This document shows positions 10,875-20,900 of a DNA stretch of 64,000 bases, piece by piece. Source of the stretch: Axinella damicornis (taxonomy: Eukaryota > Porifera > Demospongiae > Axinellida > Axinellidae). Position 1 is the stretch's first letter. Every line of letters begins with the position of its first letter. A program made the translations under genes and the position numbers. The DNA lies in contig OZ007515.1 in NCBI GenBank assembly GCA_963931865.1, positions 2,446,511-2,510,510 of the forward strand, written 5' to 3'. The notes under the pieces were generated by a model. That model ran no database searches and was not told the DNA's origin. It saw nothing but the letters and a program-made list of their open reading frames with translations.

Positions 10875-13800
10875 CTGGTACACAGTCTGGTGGGTGTTAA
10901 TGGCAACCAAAGTACACACTATTAATTTCGCTGCTGATGTTATTTCTTCTTGATCGTAGCTGGTGGAGACCCTTTCAAATTGGCTGAAGGGGCGGGCCCC
11001 AGAAAACATGCAGGCAGTTGTTCAGTTGCCGCTCCAATCACACAGTCTGACACCGGCTTTGGCATGGACGATTCCCTGCTGGGAGGGCCGTTTGAGTTTG
11101 TGTCTTACCAAGAGGTGGACGTCAACCAGAGGGCAGAGTTTGAGGCCCTGCTGAAGAAGGTGAGTGTGTCCGTTGCGTATTTGACTCCTTTTGGCTGGCA
11201 TGTTAGCTCACTCCATATAAGAGCATTTTCAATATTCAGTTCCCATGCACTGGAAAGGAAAGAGCACTGGCTTACTTTCTCATGTTGAGGTACTACCGTG
11301 ATCATCCATTGGGTTTGTGTTTGTAGCTGGTCATATGGTGTCAAATCTCTGCATCATCATCTCTCCCACATCCACGTTCACAGCTAGTCTTGCTCCTGGA
11401 CCCTTGCCCAGCGTTTTGTCGCTTGCGGGACGGAAATTTTTAAAGCAGGGAGCTTTTCATTGCTTACAGCTTACAGTACGGAAAAGCATGGACCTTTTCC
11501 GTACTGCAAGCAAAGAAAAGCTGGGTGGGGCCTAGGAATGAAGCTAATCCGCATCCACACGAACTCACACACACACACACATATACAATGCACACACACT
11601 TATTATACGCATGCACACATCACATATGCACACATACATGCACACATATATACATGCATATACTACGTGCACACATATGCAACATACACATCAACGTACT
11701 TACAAGTATGCACACATACCACGTACACAATGTGTATGCACACATATACAGGTACTGCGTACACACATATGCACACTTTATATCTAGGAGTCTGGCTGGG
11801 CACGCTCCTGCCTGCACAAGGGTCTGGTGGTGAACCTGGTCTTCTTCGTGGTGATGGTGGTGGGGATAGTGCTAGCAGAGGTGTTCTTCCCCCTGGAAGG
11901 AATCAGAGGGGGAGACGATGCCATTCTGAATGACACTAGGTGCCTCAATGACACAGCAGGTAAGAGACTTGTACACTCCTTCTCTCCCTAGAAACGTACA
12001 TTACAGATGCTAATTGGGGCGAGCCTGAATGAGCCCACTACAAGTAGTCTGTGGATAATTCAATTTTTGCTGTCATGAAGAAATGCACAGCCTGCATGGT
12101 ATTATCACTGCAGGCAGGAGCTTATGAGCGCTGCGAACCAGCCTAGTGTTGCTGGATGCTCTGAGAGAGTGAGAGTATCTAAACTGGTTTGTTCCTGCCC
12201 GGTGCTCACAGCAGCTGTCGGCTAAACCCATAACCAGTAGGACTACTAGCCTCGTTCCCAGGCCGCCTGGGAACGAGGCTAAAGGTCTACTAATTCAATT
12301 TGCTTGGAACACTATTGAGGCTGATCTAAACACACCGGCAAGTGTGCAGTTTGCGTTGGCGGTGCTACTTGTTGTCCAAGTAACCATTTTGCACTGCCAG
12401 TACTCTATGTGAGCTGCAATCCCAGTACTGAGTCCATTCCAACTTATTCCAATACCGTTCCATTTCAGTAATTTGGTAATTAACTATACACATCAGTATA
12501 GGCAAGAGAACTGAGTGCCTTTGGCCTGCTCAGCAATGTGACAGGACTCCTGCAATGAACGTTGCTTCTAATAATTATTTATAATTATATATCATTCCAT
12601 TCCTTCTCCTCTCTCATGCAGCTTGCTTCACCGTGAGAATCGTTAGGGGGGTTGGTGTTTTTGGGTTCCTTGGTAAGTGTGCTGCCTGTGCAGTCTCTGG
12701 TCTAATATTCCTCAAACTACCATACAATGTCATGTGCATGTTTGCTGTTAGGCGAAGGTTCGACTCTACTCTGTATTAAGTGCTGAAGTCTACTTCCAGA
12801 AACTCTGTCATTTTCAATCCTACGGAGTGGAAAAAGCTATACTATAAAAAATGAAACGCGCTTTCTATTCGAGGAATGTCATTTGAAATTCAGCGCATAT
12901 CACTTATAGGTGCATATTTCCTTCCTGTGGAGATATAAGTGCATATGCGCCTTATAATGAGCGACTACAGTATTTGTTGTTAAGTCTAGTGTTCAAGTGC
13001 TCATAGGGAACTATAACTAGGTTGGTAGTTGGATCTCCTAATGCAAATGTAACACATGATGACATTACAGGCATGTCATGTGATCCTTTTGCACGTCATG
13101 TGATCCTTTTTGCTGCTTTGTCAGCTATTTTCTATTTGCCTCCACCTATTCACAAATCTCAAAGTCTAGCTTCATAGACTTCGGTGCATAGTGGTATTAC
13201 TGTGTGTTCCCCTGCAGGTGGCATCACCAATTGGATTGCAATTGAGATGCTCTTCACAAGGATTCCATTTCTCGTGGGAACGTACGTGTATATTATATGC
13301 ACACTTTAGTATATCCCCAGGTAACATGTTCAGGTATGTAGGATATATACTGTGTTGCAGCTGTTCAAGCAGAGCTTTCATTGTGTGTGGAGTGAGTGAA
13401 ATTTCAAACTAGCCTGGCATTAGAACATTTCTTGCCTTCTGGTAGCTGTGCACTCGCACACACATGCACACATGTGCACACACACTCTCACACAACACCC
13501 ACACCCACACACACCCACACATACACGTACCACACATACTCGCACATGAACACACTCGCTCTCGCTCACACACACACACACTCACATACCCACACCCCCC
13601 CCCCCCCCCCCCCACACACACACCACACCTCCCCACTAACTGCACACACCTCCCACACAACAATGATAATGCAGAGGTATAATAGCCAAACAACACAAGG
13701 AAATTCGTGAGAGCATACGTCAGTTGGTGGTTGACACACTGTTTGACCCGGTTGCACTGAAACAGTACTTTTCAGGGAGGAAGAAAAGCGTCCGGGAGAT

Positions 13801-16215
13801 GTTACACCTAGGTACGCAAAGTGGATATACAATCAAATACCGGGTTTCATTAATTTGGGGGTTTCATTAACTTGAGCCCCCCTTGAAAGATCGATGCCTC
13901 ACTTGGCCGCACTACAATTTTGCCCCCCCTTGAATAAATGAAACACTGAACTGTAAGTTGAGACGGCTGCACATGAACACACTTTCTCATTCTCTCCTCA
14001 GAGACACACTTTGGCAGTTTGCTGAACTCTAACGCAGCCAATCAAATCATTGACAGAAAGATTGATGCGGCCCTTGCAAGACCTGAAGGTGCATTCATTT
14101 GTAGTGTAGCGAGCCACCCAGCAGTTTGCTGAACTTACCTGCAGGATCTCAATCTCGTTCTACTAGGCTTTGTGCTGGTGATGATGGGTGCTGACCATAG
14201 GGAACTAAAGTCCCTCATGAAGAGACATGTCCAAAACTTCATTACTGACATCTCCCCTGCTGTGAGTTTCCTGGAGCGATGAAGAGGACGACACTGTTCC
14301 TACCTATTGTTATGCATACCATATTGTTACTTGGCACACAGAAAGCCTCGTGTTGAAATTGCCTTTCCGTATGTTTTACAATTGCCAGGTTCTTGATAGA
14401 ATGGCAACACCGGGAATCACTGATGGAGTTGAACTACAAGCAGAGGTACTAGATCGTTTAGCTTCCTTCTACTAGTCTTGATACCCTATGAACCCTCTTA
14501 TACCATACTGTATGCTAGGTGGAAAGGATACTTGAGGAAAGGCTGGAAGACCTCTCTGCAAAGAAAGTTAAAAGGGTAACGACAGCAGCTTATGAGCGTC
14601 ATGAAGTAGATAATTGTAGTGTAACCATGTGTTGTTGAGAAGCAGTCCTCTTTCGTAGGGCTGATTCGACATCACTAAAATGTACCCTAAAATGTACCCA
14701 AGTTGAACACTCCTTCCAACTCTCAGCTACGTACATAGGGGTACTGACCAGCATGCACCTGACCAGCATGCAGCTACATAGGGCTACTGACCAGCATGCA
14801 CCTACATAGGGCTACTGACCAGCATGCACCTACATAGGGCTACTGACCAGCATGCACCTACATAGGGCTACTGACCAGCATGCACCTACATAGGGCTACT
14901 GGCCAGCATGCACCTACATAGGGCTACTGACCAGCATGCACCTACATAGGGCTACTGACCAGCATGCACCTACATAGGGCTACTGACCAGCATGCACCTA
15001 CATAGGGCTACTGGCCAGCATGCACCTACATAGGGCTACTGACCAGCATGCACCTACATAGGGCTACTGACCAGCATGCACCTACATAGGGCTACTGACC
15101 AGCATGCACCTACATAGGGCTACTGGCCAGCATGCACCTACATAGGGCTACTGGCCAGCATGCACCTGCATAGGGCTACTGACCAGCATGCACCTGCATA
15201 GGGCTACTGACCAGCATGCACCTGCATAGGGCTACTGACCAGCATGCAGCTACATAGGGCTACTGACCAGCATGCACCTACATAGGGCTACTGACCAGCT
15301 TGCACCTGCATAGGGCTACTGACCAGCATGCACCTACATAGGGCTACTGACCAGCATGCAGCTACATAGGGCTACTGACCAGCATGCACCTACATAGGGC
15401 TACTGACCAGCATGCACCTACATGCATAGGGCTACTGGCCAGCATGCACCTACATAGGCTACTGGCCAGCATGCACCTGCATAGGGCTACTGACCAGCAT
15501 GCAGCTACATAGGGTTACTGGCCAGCATGCACCTACATAGGGTTACTGGCCAGCATGCACCTACATAGGGTTACTGGCCAGCATGCACCTACATAGGGTT
15601 ACTGGCCAGCATGCACCTACATAGGGCTACTGGCCAGCATGCAGCTACATAGGGTTACTGGCCAGCATGCACCTACATAGGGATACTGCCCAGCATGCAC
15701 CTACATAGGGCTACTGACCAGCATGCACCTACATAGGGCTACTGGCCAGCATGCACCTACATAGGGCTATTGACCAGCATGCACCTACAGAGGACTATTG
15801 CATGAGGCGCCTGACCAGCATGCACCTGATCAGCCTGCACCTACATTGGGCTTACGGAACAGCATGCAGCTACATGGGGATGCTGATCAGCATGGGGCTA
15901 CTACACAGGGCCATCATAAGCCCTGATAATGATAGCAGGGACAAAAAGCTGAGCAGTATATATGTGACAAAAGCTGGGAGGAGCCTGGGAACAAGGCTAT
16001 CGAATAGCCACATTCCTGGAGCTAGTTAGTTGCCACATTGCTTATTGAACTGGACCAGTATATTCGTACTTTTTCAAATTACTTACCCACAGTTGGTGGC
16101 AGTGATGATCAGAAAACACTTGAGCTGGTTGATTGTGTGGGGAAACTTGTTTGGCGCTCTTCTTGGACTTATTGCAGAGATAATTGCAATTGTAGTCAGC
16201 GTAGCCAAAGTATAG
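8963..16215 (+). CDS. DUF445 family multi-exon membrane protein (about 431 aa)
   Basis: Twelve exons join with consistent phases: 8963-9075, 9903-10042, 10960-11159, 11788-11959, 12622-12672, 13218-13281, 13675-13811, 14002-14088, 14167-14261, 14399-14455, 14519-14575, 16093-16215 (TAG). The Ser-rich N-terminus (about residues 1-150) has no known domain. A transmembrane segment (LVVNLVFFVVMVVGIVLAEV, about 163-185) is followed by the hallmark GGITNWIAIEMLF (about 226-238) and IPFLVGTGIIAKQHKEIRES. The C-terminus is HLSWLIVWGNLFGALLGLI plus a hydrophobic tail (about 395-428). These are the conserved blocks of the DUF445 membrane family, well known in bacteria, molecular function unknown. The start at 8963 is chosen because its phase-2 donor (ACAAG|GTACAG) fits the acceptor at 9902; a start at 9880 without exon 1 is also phase-compatible. 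Intron 11 carries a large minisatellite. Confidence 0.75.
9621..9731. mobile_element. Foldback MITE in DUF445 intron 1
   Basis: Terminal inverted repeats ATATTGGTCCGGCAGGAAGTA and TACTTCCTGCTGGACCAATAT enclose about 70 bases. Confidence 0.75.
9847..9879. repeat. (CT)n microsatellite
   Basis: A pure CT run ends about 20 bases before the predicted acceptor of DUF445 exon 2 (AG at 9901-9902). It probably supplies the polypyrimidine tract. Confidence 0.85.
10619..10897. repeat. Degenerate minisatellite with internal poly-G tract
   Basis: Alternating units of about 50 bases (AGTCTTATGGTAGTTCACAG, AGCTGGGGGAGGCCTGG, TACACAGTCTTGTGGGTG) repeat about five times. One unit has expanded to a 32-nt G run at 10843-10874. 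The array ends about 60 bases before the exon 3 acceptor of the DUF445 gene. Confidence 0.75.
11385..11546. mobile_element. TAGCCTCG-family MITE in DUF445 intron 3
   Basis: The left end TAGTCTTGCTCCTGGACC, with GCCCAGCGTTTTGTCGCTTG, is the inverted match of the right end, which reads GGCCTAGGAATGAAGCTA. An inner perfect hairpin (AGTACGGAAAAG / CTTTTCCGTACT) lies near 11475-11506. Confidence 0.65.
11560..11780. repeat. CA-rich low-complexity tract
   Basis: Irregular CACACATATGCA-type repeats immediately precede the acceptor of DUF445 exon 4 (AG at 11786-11787). Confidence 0.8.
12247..12281. mobile_element. Minimal TAGCCTCG-family palindrome (35 bp)
   Basis: Two end sequences are fused with almost no interior: TAGCCTCGTTCCCAGGCC, then CCTGGGAACGAGGCTA. 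It lies in DUF445 intron 4. Confidence 0.75.
13440..13640. repeat. CA/CCCACA low-complexity tract with a C19 run
   Basis: Pyrimidine-biased simple repeat, including an uninterrupted C run at 13595-13613, lying upstream of the DUF445 exon 7 acceptor (13674). Confidence 0.8.
14726..15860. repeat. 28-bp minisatellite, about 38 copies
   Basis: The unit core GGGCTACTGACCAGCATGC is followed by ACCTACATA; the period is 28 bases. Variants (GACC/GGCC, ACCT/AGCT, CTACAT/CTGCAT) are interspersed and often recur in neighbouring units, which indicates local homogenisation. Edges decay at about 14730 and 15800-15860. The array occupies most of the last intron of the DUF445 gene. Confidence 0.95.
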
Positions 16216-16300
16216 CAAAATGATTTTAGCTGCATGTGTGCAGTTTCTTAGCGTGTGAGACTATCATCAATCTATGCCAGTCCTGTAGGCAGATTTCTGT

Positions 16301-16378
16301 TAGCCTCGTTCCCAGGACCCATGTGCCACTTTCGGTTGCAATTGACGAAAAGCTGGGCGGGGCCTGGGAATGAGGCTA
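16301..16378. mobile_element. TAGCCTCG-family MITE
   Basis: TAGCCTCGTTCCCAGGAC at the left is mirrored by GGGGCCTGGGAATGAGGCTA at the right, about 78 bp in total. No flanking duplication is evident. Confidence 0.75.
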
Positions 16379-16604
16379 ACTTTAAATATCTGTACCTAGT
16401 AGATCTATAAAGATAATACTCTACCCAGTTACCTGTATATATAGAGAAGAAACTTAATTGTACATCAGACCTTAGCAACCGCCCTCCTATATATATAGTC
16501 TTGGAACAAGACTCCCAACCCAAAGGGGGAGGGGGAGTCTGGTACAGTTGCACCATAATAGAGCGTTTACATATATGCTCTATTATCTATGGTTGCACAT
16601 GCAC

Positions 16605-16740
16605 ATAGCCAATGGCTGATCTCCCAAGCGGAGGAGGGGTATAAAGAAAGCACTTCACCGGTGAAGCAATAGGTGGGATTCAAACCAGGGACGTTTGGTC
16701 CACAGTCAAATGCTTTAACCATGCACTTGGCCACAATTGC
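16605..16740 (-). mobile_element. tRNA-derived SINE, copy 2
   Basis: Same element as at 3285-3415, shared over the whole body. The B box on the minus strand reads GGTTTGAATCC, a CpG-decayed variant, and the A-box region has an insertion. Copy 2 therefore looks older or inactive. Confidence 0.6.
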
Positions 16741-17197
16741 AAGTAACTACATTTTTTGTGGGGGAGTGCATTTAGAGCGAGGTAGATTCTCAGCATACTG
16801 CAAGTGGTAAACTAACTATAAACTAATTGAGTTAATTGTTTCATTTTCAACTACCATGACGTGGATTTGCCCTTGCAAGTAAATTCCCTGCACATTTGTG
16901 GTTGCCATGGGGAATCCCAAATGTCTGTGTTGTCAACTCAGGTGTTCCAAACTGATTGCCAAGCAGGAACTGAGGCTTGAACTGTGGGGTGGGAATCTGT
17001 ATGTATGAACATAGCTATGCACGTAAGATGTCAATGTGATTATTGTGCCATGGCCCACAGCGAAGTCCCATCATACTATACTGTGTAGTCAAATGTATAG
17101 TGCTGAGATGATGGACATACGTATTTGGCTTGCTGAATCATGAAACACTCACCATGACTGGACTATGTATAGCATGGAGCCCTTACGTGTGGGCATT

Positions 17198-17282
17198 AAC
17201 CCACATAAACACCCTGAGAACCAACAGCATTGTTGATTGGTCAAGGGCACAGCCGAGTGTTCCAAGGGTGTTTATGTGGGTT
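17198..17282. mobile_element. Foldback element
   Basis: AACCCACATAAACACCCT at the left is the exact inverse of AGGGTGTTTATGTGGGTT at the right, with about 49 bases between. It lies in the non-coding region (16216-17670) before the first beta-helix gene, where I see no exon. A half-copy (CCTGCATAAACACCTTG) lies at 17350. Confidence 0.75.
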
Positions 17283-17673
17283 CAAGTCTAATGGGAAGGT
17301 TCTAGACCATACCCCATAGCAATGTGAATAAGATCGTATCGGGGCTTAAACCTGCATAAACACCTTGTTGAAGCCTGCCAACAGCAAAGCTTCGATCTGC
17401 CTCATTATTTATTCATGTATAACTATATGGTCTACGAATGGATAAAGAGTGCTTGTGCTCACACTGTGTGCATGCCATGACCTGCTGATTCTTGCACGCC
17501 CGCCAAACTTTATCCAGAAAGTGCCAATAGGGAGCTTCCACGAGCATATTCTACATATCTACTAATATAGGAGCCCTATAGTCTCATTATCCTTAATACA
17601 TGGCCCATATTAGTGCTGTATGGGATTCTACCTATCAGCATTCCTTGGTGTGAATGCAGTTCATAGCTACATG

Positions 17674-17681
17674 TATATAAG
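17674..17681 (+). promoter_or_regulatory. TATA box of the first beta-helix gene
   Basis: TATATAAG lies about 80 bases upstream of a consensus donor (TTTTTAG|GTAAGT, 17754/17755). That donor can splice to the acceptor TTATGCAG at 17956-17963, ten bases before the ATG at 17974, implying a short non-coding first exon. Confidence 0.55.
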
Positions 17682-17973
17682 AGTAGGAGCTCAATTGCTA
17701 TCCACTGTTGCACAAGTCACTACACTATCACAGCTTTAGACAAGACATTTTTTAGGTAAGTACTCAGAGTGGTTTGACAAAAGTTGGCCTTCTGTACCCT
17801 GCAGCTGGCTACACCCTTAAAGTTCCAGTGTTGTGTTAGTACTTCATTCTGAAATGGGGATGCAATTATTTTAATCTATAAATGGTTTAAAAGTCATTAG
17901 TTAACTACTTTGGGGTGATTTCAATAGTAGCTGCTATTGGGATTTGTATCCTTGCTTATGCAGTTGGTGCATC

Positions 17974-20900
17974 ATGGTTATTGACATCCAAGCGAGGGTT
18001 ATTTTGCAGTGGCTTCTCATTTCGGTTGTCGTATTGACCCTCACAAGAGTCCAAGTCACTGCTTCTGGTATCCTCATCGTCAAACCCACAAACGAAACTT
18101 CATGCCCAAAGCAGCCGTGTCATACCCTTGAGCACTATGCTCTGAGGTGGCAATCGTACCTGACTTCAAACACAATAATAGAGTTCCTGCCTGGTGAGCA
18201 TATTCTCAAAGGAGAATGGGGCAAATTGTCTGCTTCAAATGTCTCTAACGTGACACTGATCGGACATGCCAGCATGACCAGTGTTGAGTCACCCTCAGGC
18301 ATACCTAAAACTACCAGTAGAATCATCTGCAGACAGGGCAAAAGCTTCTTCTTTTTCATCAATGTCACTGAACTGTCCATCATCAAGCTCACTTTCTCAA
18401 ACTGTGGCGGAGAGCTGGTACCATCAACGCTTTTCATTCATGGAGTATCCAATCTCGTGCTTGACAGTGTTACTGTGCAAAATAGCACAGGGAGTGGGCT
18501 GATGGGTTATAACATCCTTGGAAATTCATCTATAAGCCGTTCTGCATTTTTATTCAATGCTGCTAGTTCTGACAGTCCTGCTGGAAATGTACAGCTTCTC
18601 TATCAAAGTAAAAATTGCCCAAGAGCTTCTGAAACATCCACACTAATCATTAAGTCTTCTTTGATTTTGTCTGTAGATGCCACAAGAAATAACACACTTG
18701 GTGGCCTGATTCTGATGCTTGACCAGTCTTGTTACCATATGAAAGTACACATCCATAATACTACAGTAAAGGGGAGTATAGGTGACGAAGTGAATCTGAT
18801 TCTACTCCGTGGTTCTGCATATAATAACATCACTATCAGTGAGAGCAATTTTGAAGGTGGGTATGCTACAAATGGAGGAGGAATGTCTATTGGACTAATA
18901 TCAAAGTACAATGCTTCTCAATGCACGGACATAAATCAAGTGTACATTTCTAATACAGAGTTTGTGGGAAATTTTGCAGTCAAACACGGAGGAGCACTGC
19001 TTTTGGCTTCAGGTCATAATCCCTGCGCTGAAGTATTCATTAATGCGTGCAAGTTTTATGACAATTCAGCTCTAGGAAACGGTGGTCACATTGTGCTGAA
19101 ACTGAATTTGACACACCGTACGAACAGTATGAATATCACTATCAACAACTGCGATTTTCAAAATGGACGGGCTGGTGGGGTTGGGGGTGGTGTTTCGGTG
19201 TGGCCAACCAGAACGGAACACTCATCTTGCTTATCAGTCAGTGATGCAGATCACGCCCCACAAAGGATCTCATCTGCGTACGTACGCATTTCAAACAGCA
19301 AATTTCATCAAAATATTGCTAGTGCTGGTGGAGGAATTTCAATCCAATTTGATCAAAGCTGTTTTGCGAGCCATGTCACCGTCCACAACGTGTCTCTCTC
19401 CAGGAACAGAGCCAATGCAACTGGAGCAGCAGGAGGGAACCTTTTTATCATGCAGGAGAGGATTGCAACAGGAAGCTCTGTAACCGTGAGCAGAAGCATC
19501 ATAGAGTTTGGCAGTGCTAGTGATTTTGGTGGAGGAGTGGCAATTACGATCAGAACTGTCGAAGCGAATGTTCCCTCAAGTGGGAGTCAATATCCGATAA
19601 CCGTCAGCATCGTAGACTCAACTTTTCAACACAACACTGCCAGCATGTATGGTGGCGGACTTGCTATTAGTTTTGAGCAGCTTTGTTGCAGGGCTAGAGT
19701 GGATATAGCAAACACACTCTTCCTAAATAACGGAGGCGATACATTAAGTGGTGGCAACATTTGGATCGTGCAACATAATTATTGGCTCCGAAGCACTGTC
19801 AGAATTGAAAACAGTTTAATTGAGGGAGGAATTGCAGAAGTGGGAGGTGGGATCAGTCTGAGTCAAAGAGTGTATTCCCGGCAGAATAGCACTGATACTT
19901 TCACGTTCGAAGTTCTGTACATCGCCAGCACAAAATTTATCTGCAATCATGCAAGTACAAAAAACAGCGGCGCTTCGATAGTTGTTGGAGTTGACTATAG
20001 TATTCATTCACAACTCTACTCCTGGGCACCGACTATCACCAAGCAAATCACAGTTAAAAATGTTACATTTGATGGATCATGTGCTGGTTCTAGCAACATC
20101 AAAATTGTTGGTGGAAGATATGCGGTTTATCCATCAGTAGCGTACAATGTCCTATTCACTAATGTCTCTTTTCAAGACCATTCCACAGCTTTTTCTTCTC
20201 CACTACAACCCTCACCTGACTTGTCCGTCAACGACAATAATCTACAAAGTGTACAACCAGGGATAATAATGCTTTCTGTTTCAAATGTAACTTTCATTAA
20301 CTGCAGTTTCGTTGAAAATGTTGCCGAAGGTGCCATTATTGCTACGGGGACTAATATGGTATTTGAAGGTGATATCACATTCAGAGGCAACAGAGCCACA
20401 CAAGGAGGAGGAATAAGGCTAGTTGGCAGCTCCTTCCTGTTCCTCAGACCAAATACACACATCTTGTTTTCAAACAACCATGCTGCGTACGTAGGTGGTG
20501 GAATTTATGTGCAACCAGATACTGCTGTGCGCACACCTATGTGTTTTTTTCAGATTGATTGGCTTAATATTTCCAATCAAAGCAACTTTGTCCCTTCAGA
20601 TATGAACATTCAGATTGAATTCAATAAAAATACTGCAGAATCAACTGGCAGTGCACTTTATGGAGGTAACGTGGACTTCTGTATCAGCTTCCAAAATGTT
20701 ACTGGTAAAAACTTCTTTGACTATGTATTTCAAATACAGAACACAGATGACGATCCCAGTGCAATATCATCCGATCCGTATTCTGTTTGCTTTTGTACTG
20801 GTATAAGAAAGCGGTGTCAATTGCAAGTTATGGTGGTGTATACGTATCCGGGAGCATTGTTTCACATTCCAGCAGTAGTTGTAGGTCAGAAAAATGGTAC

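Noticed and set aside
11460..11933. His/Thr-rich open frames across CA repeats (also 13396-13710 and 49517-49732)
   Set aside because: Simple-repeat translation; phase analysis places the real DUF445 exons elsewhere.
14726..15860. CRISPR-like array because of regular 28-bp repeats
   Set aside because: Units are directly contiguous with no spacers, in an intron of an animal gene: a minisatellite.
17944..17973. In-frame extension of the first beta-helix protein by ten residues from a TTG codon
   Set aside because: TTG is not used as a normal animal start, the stretch contains a splice acceptor (TTATGCAG), and the paralogue starts at the matching ATG.
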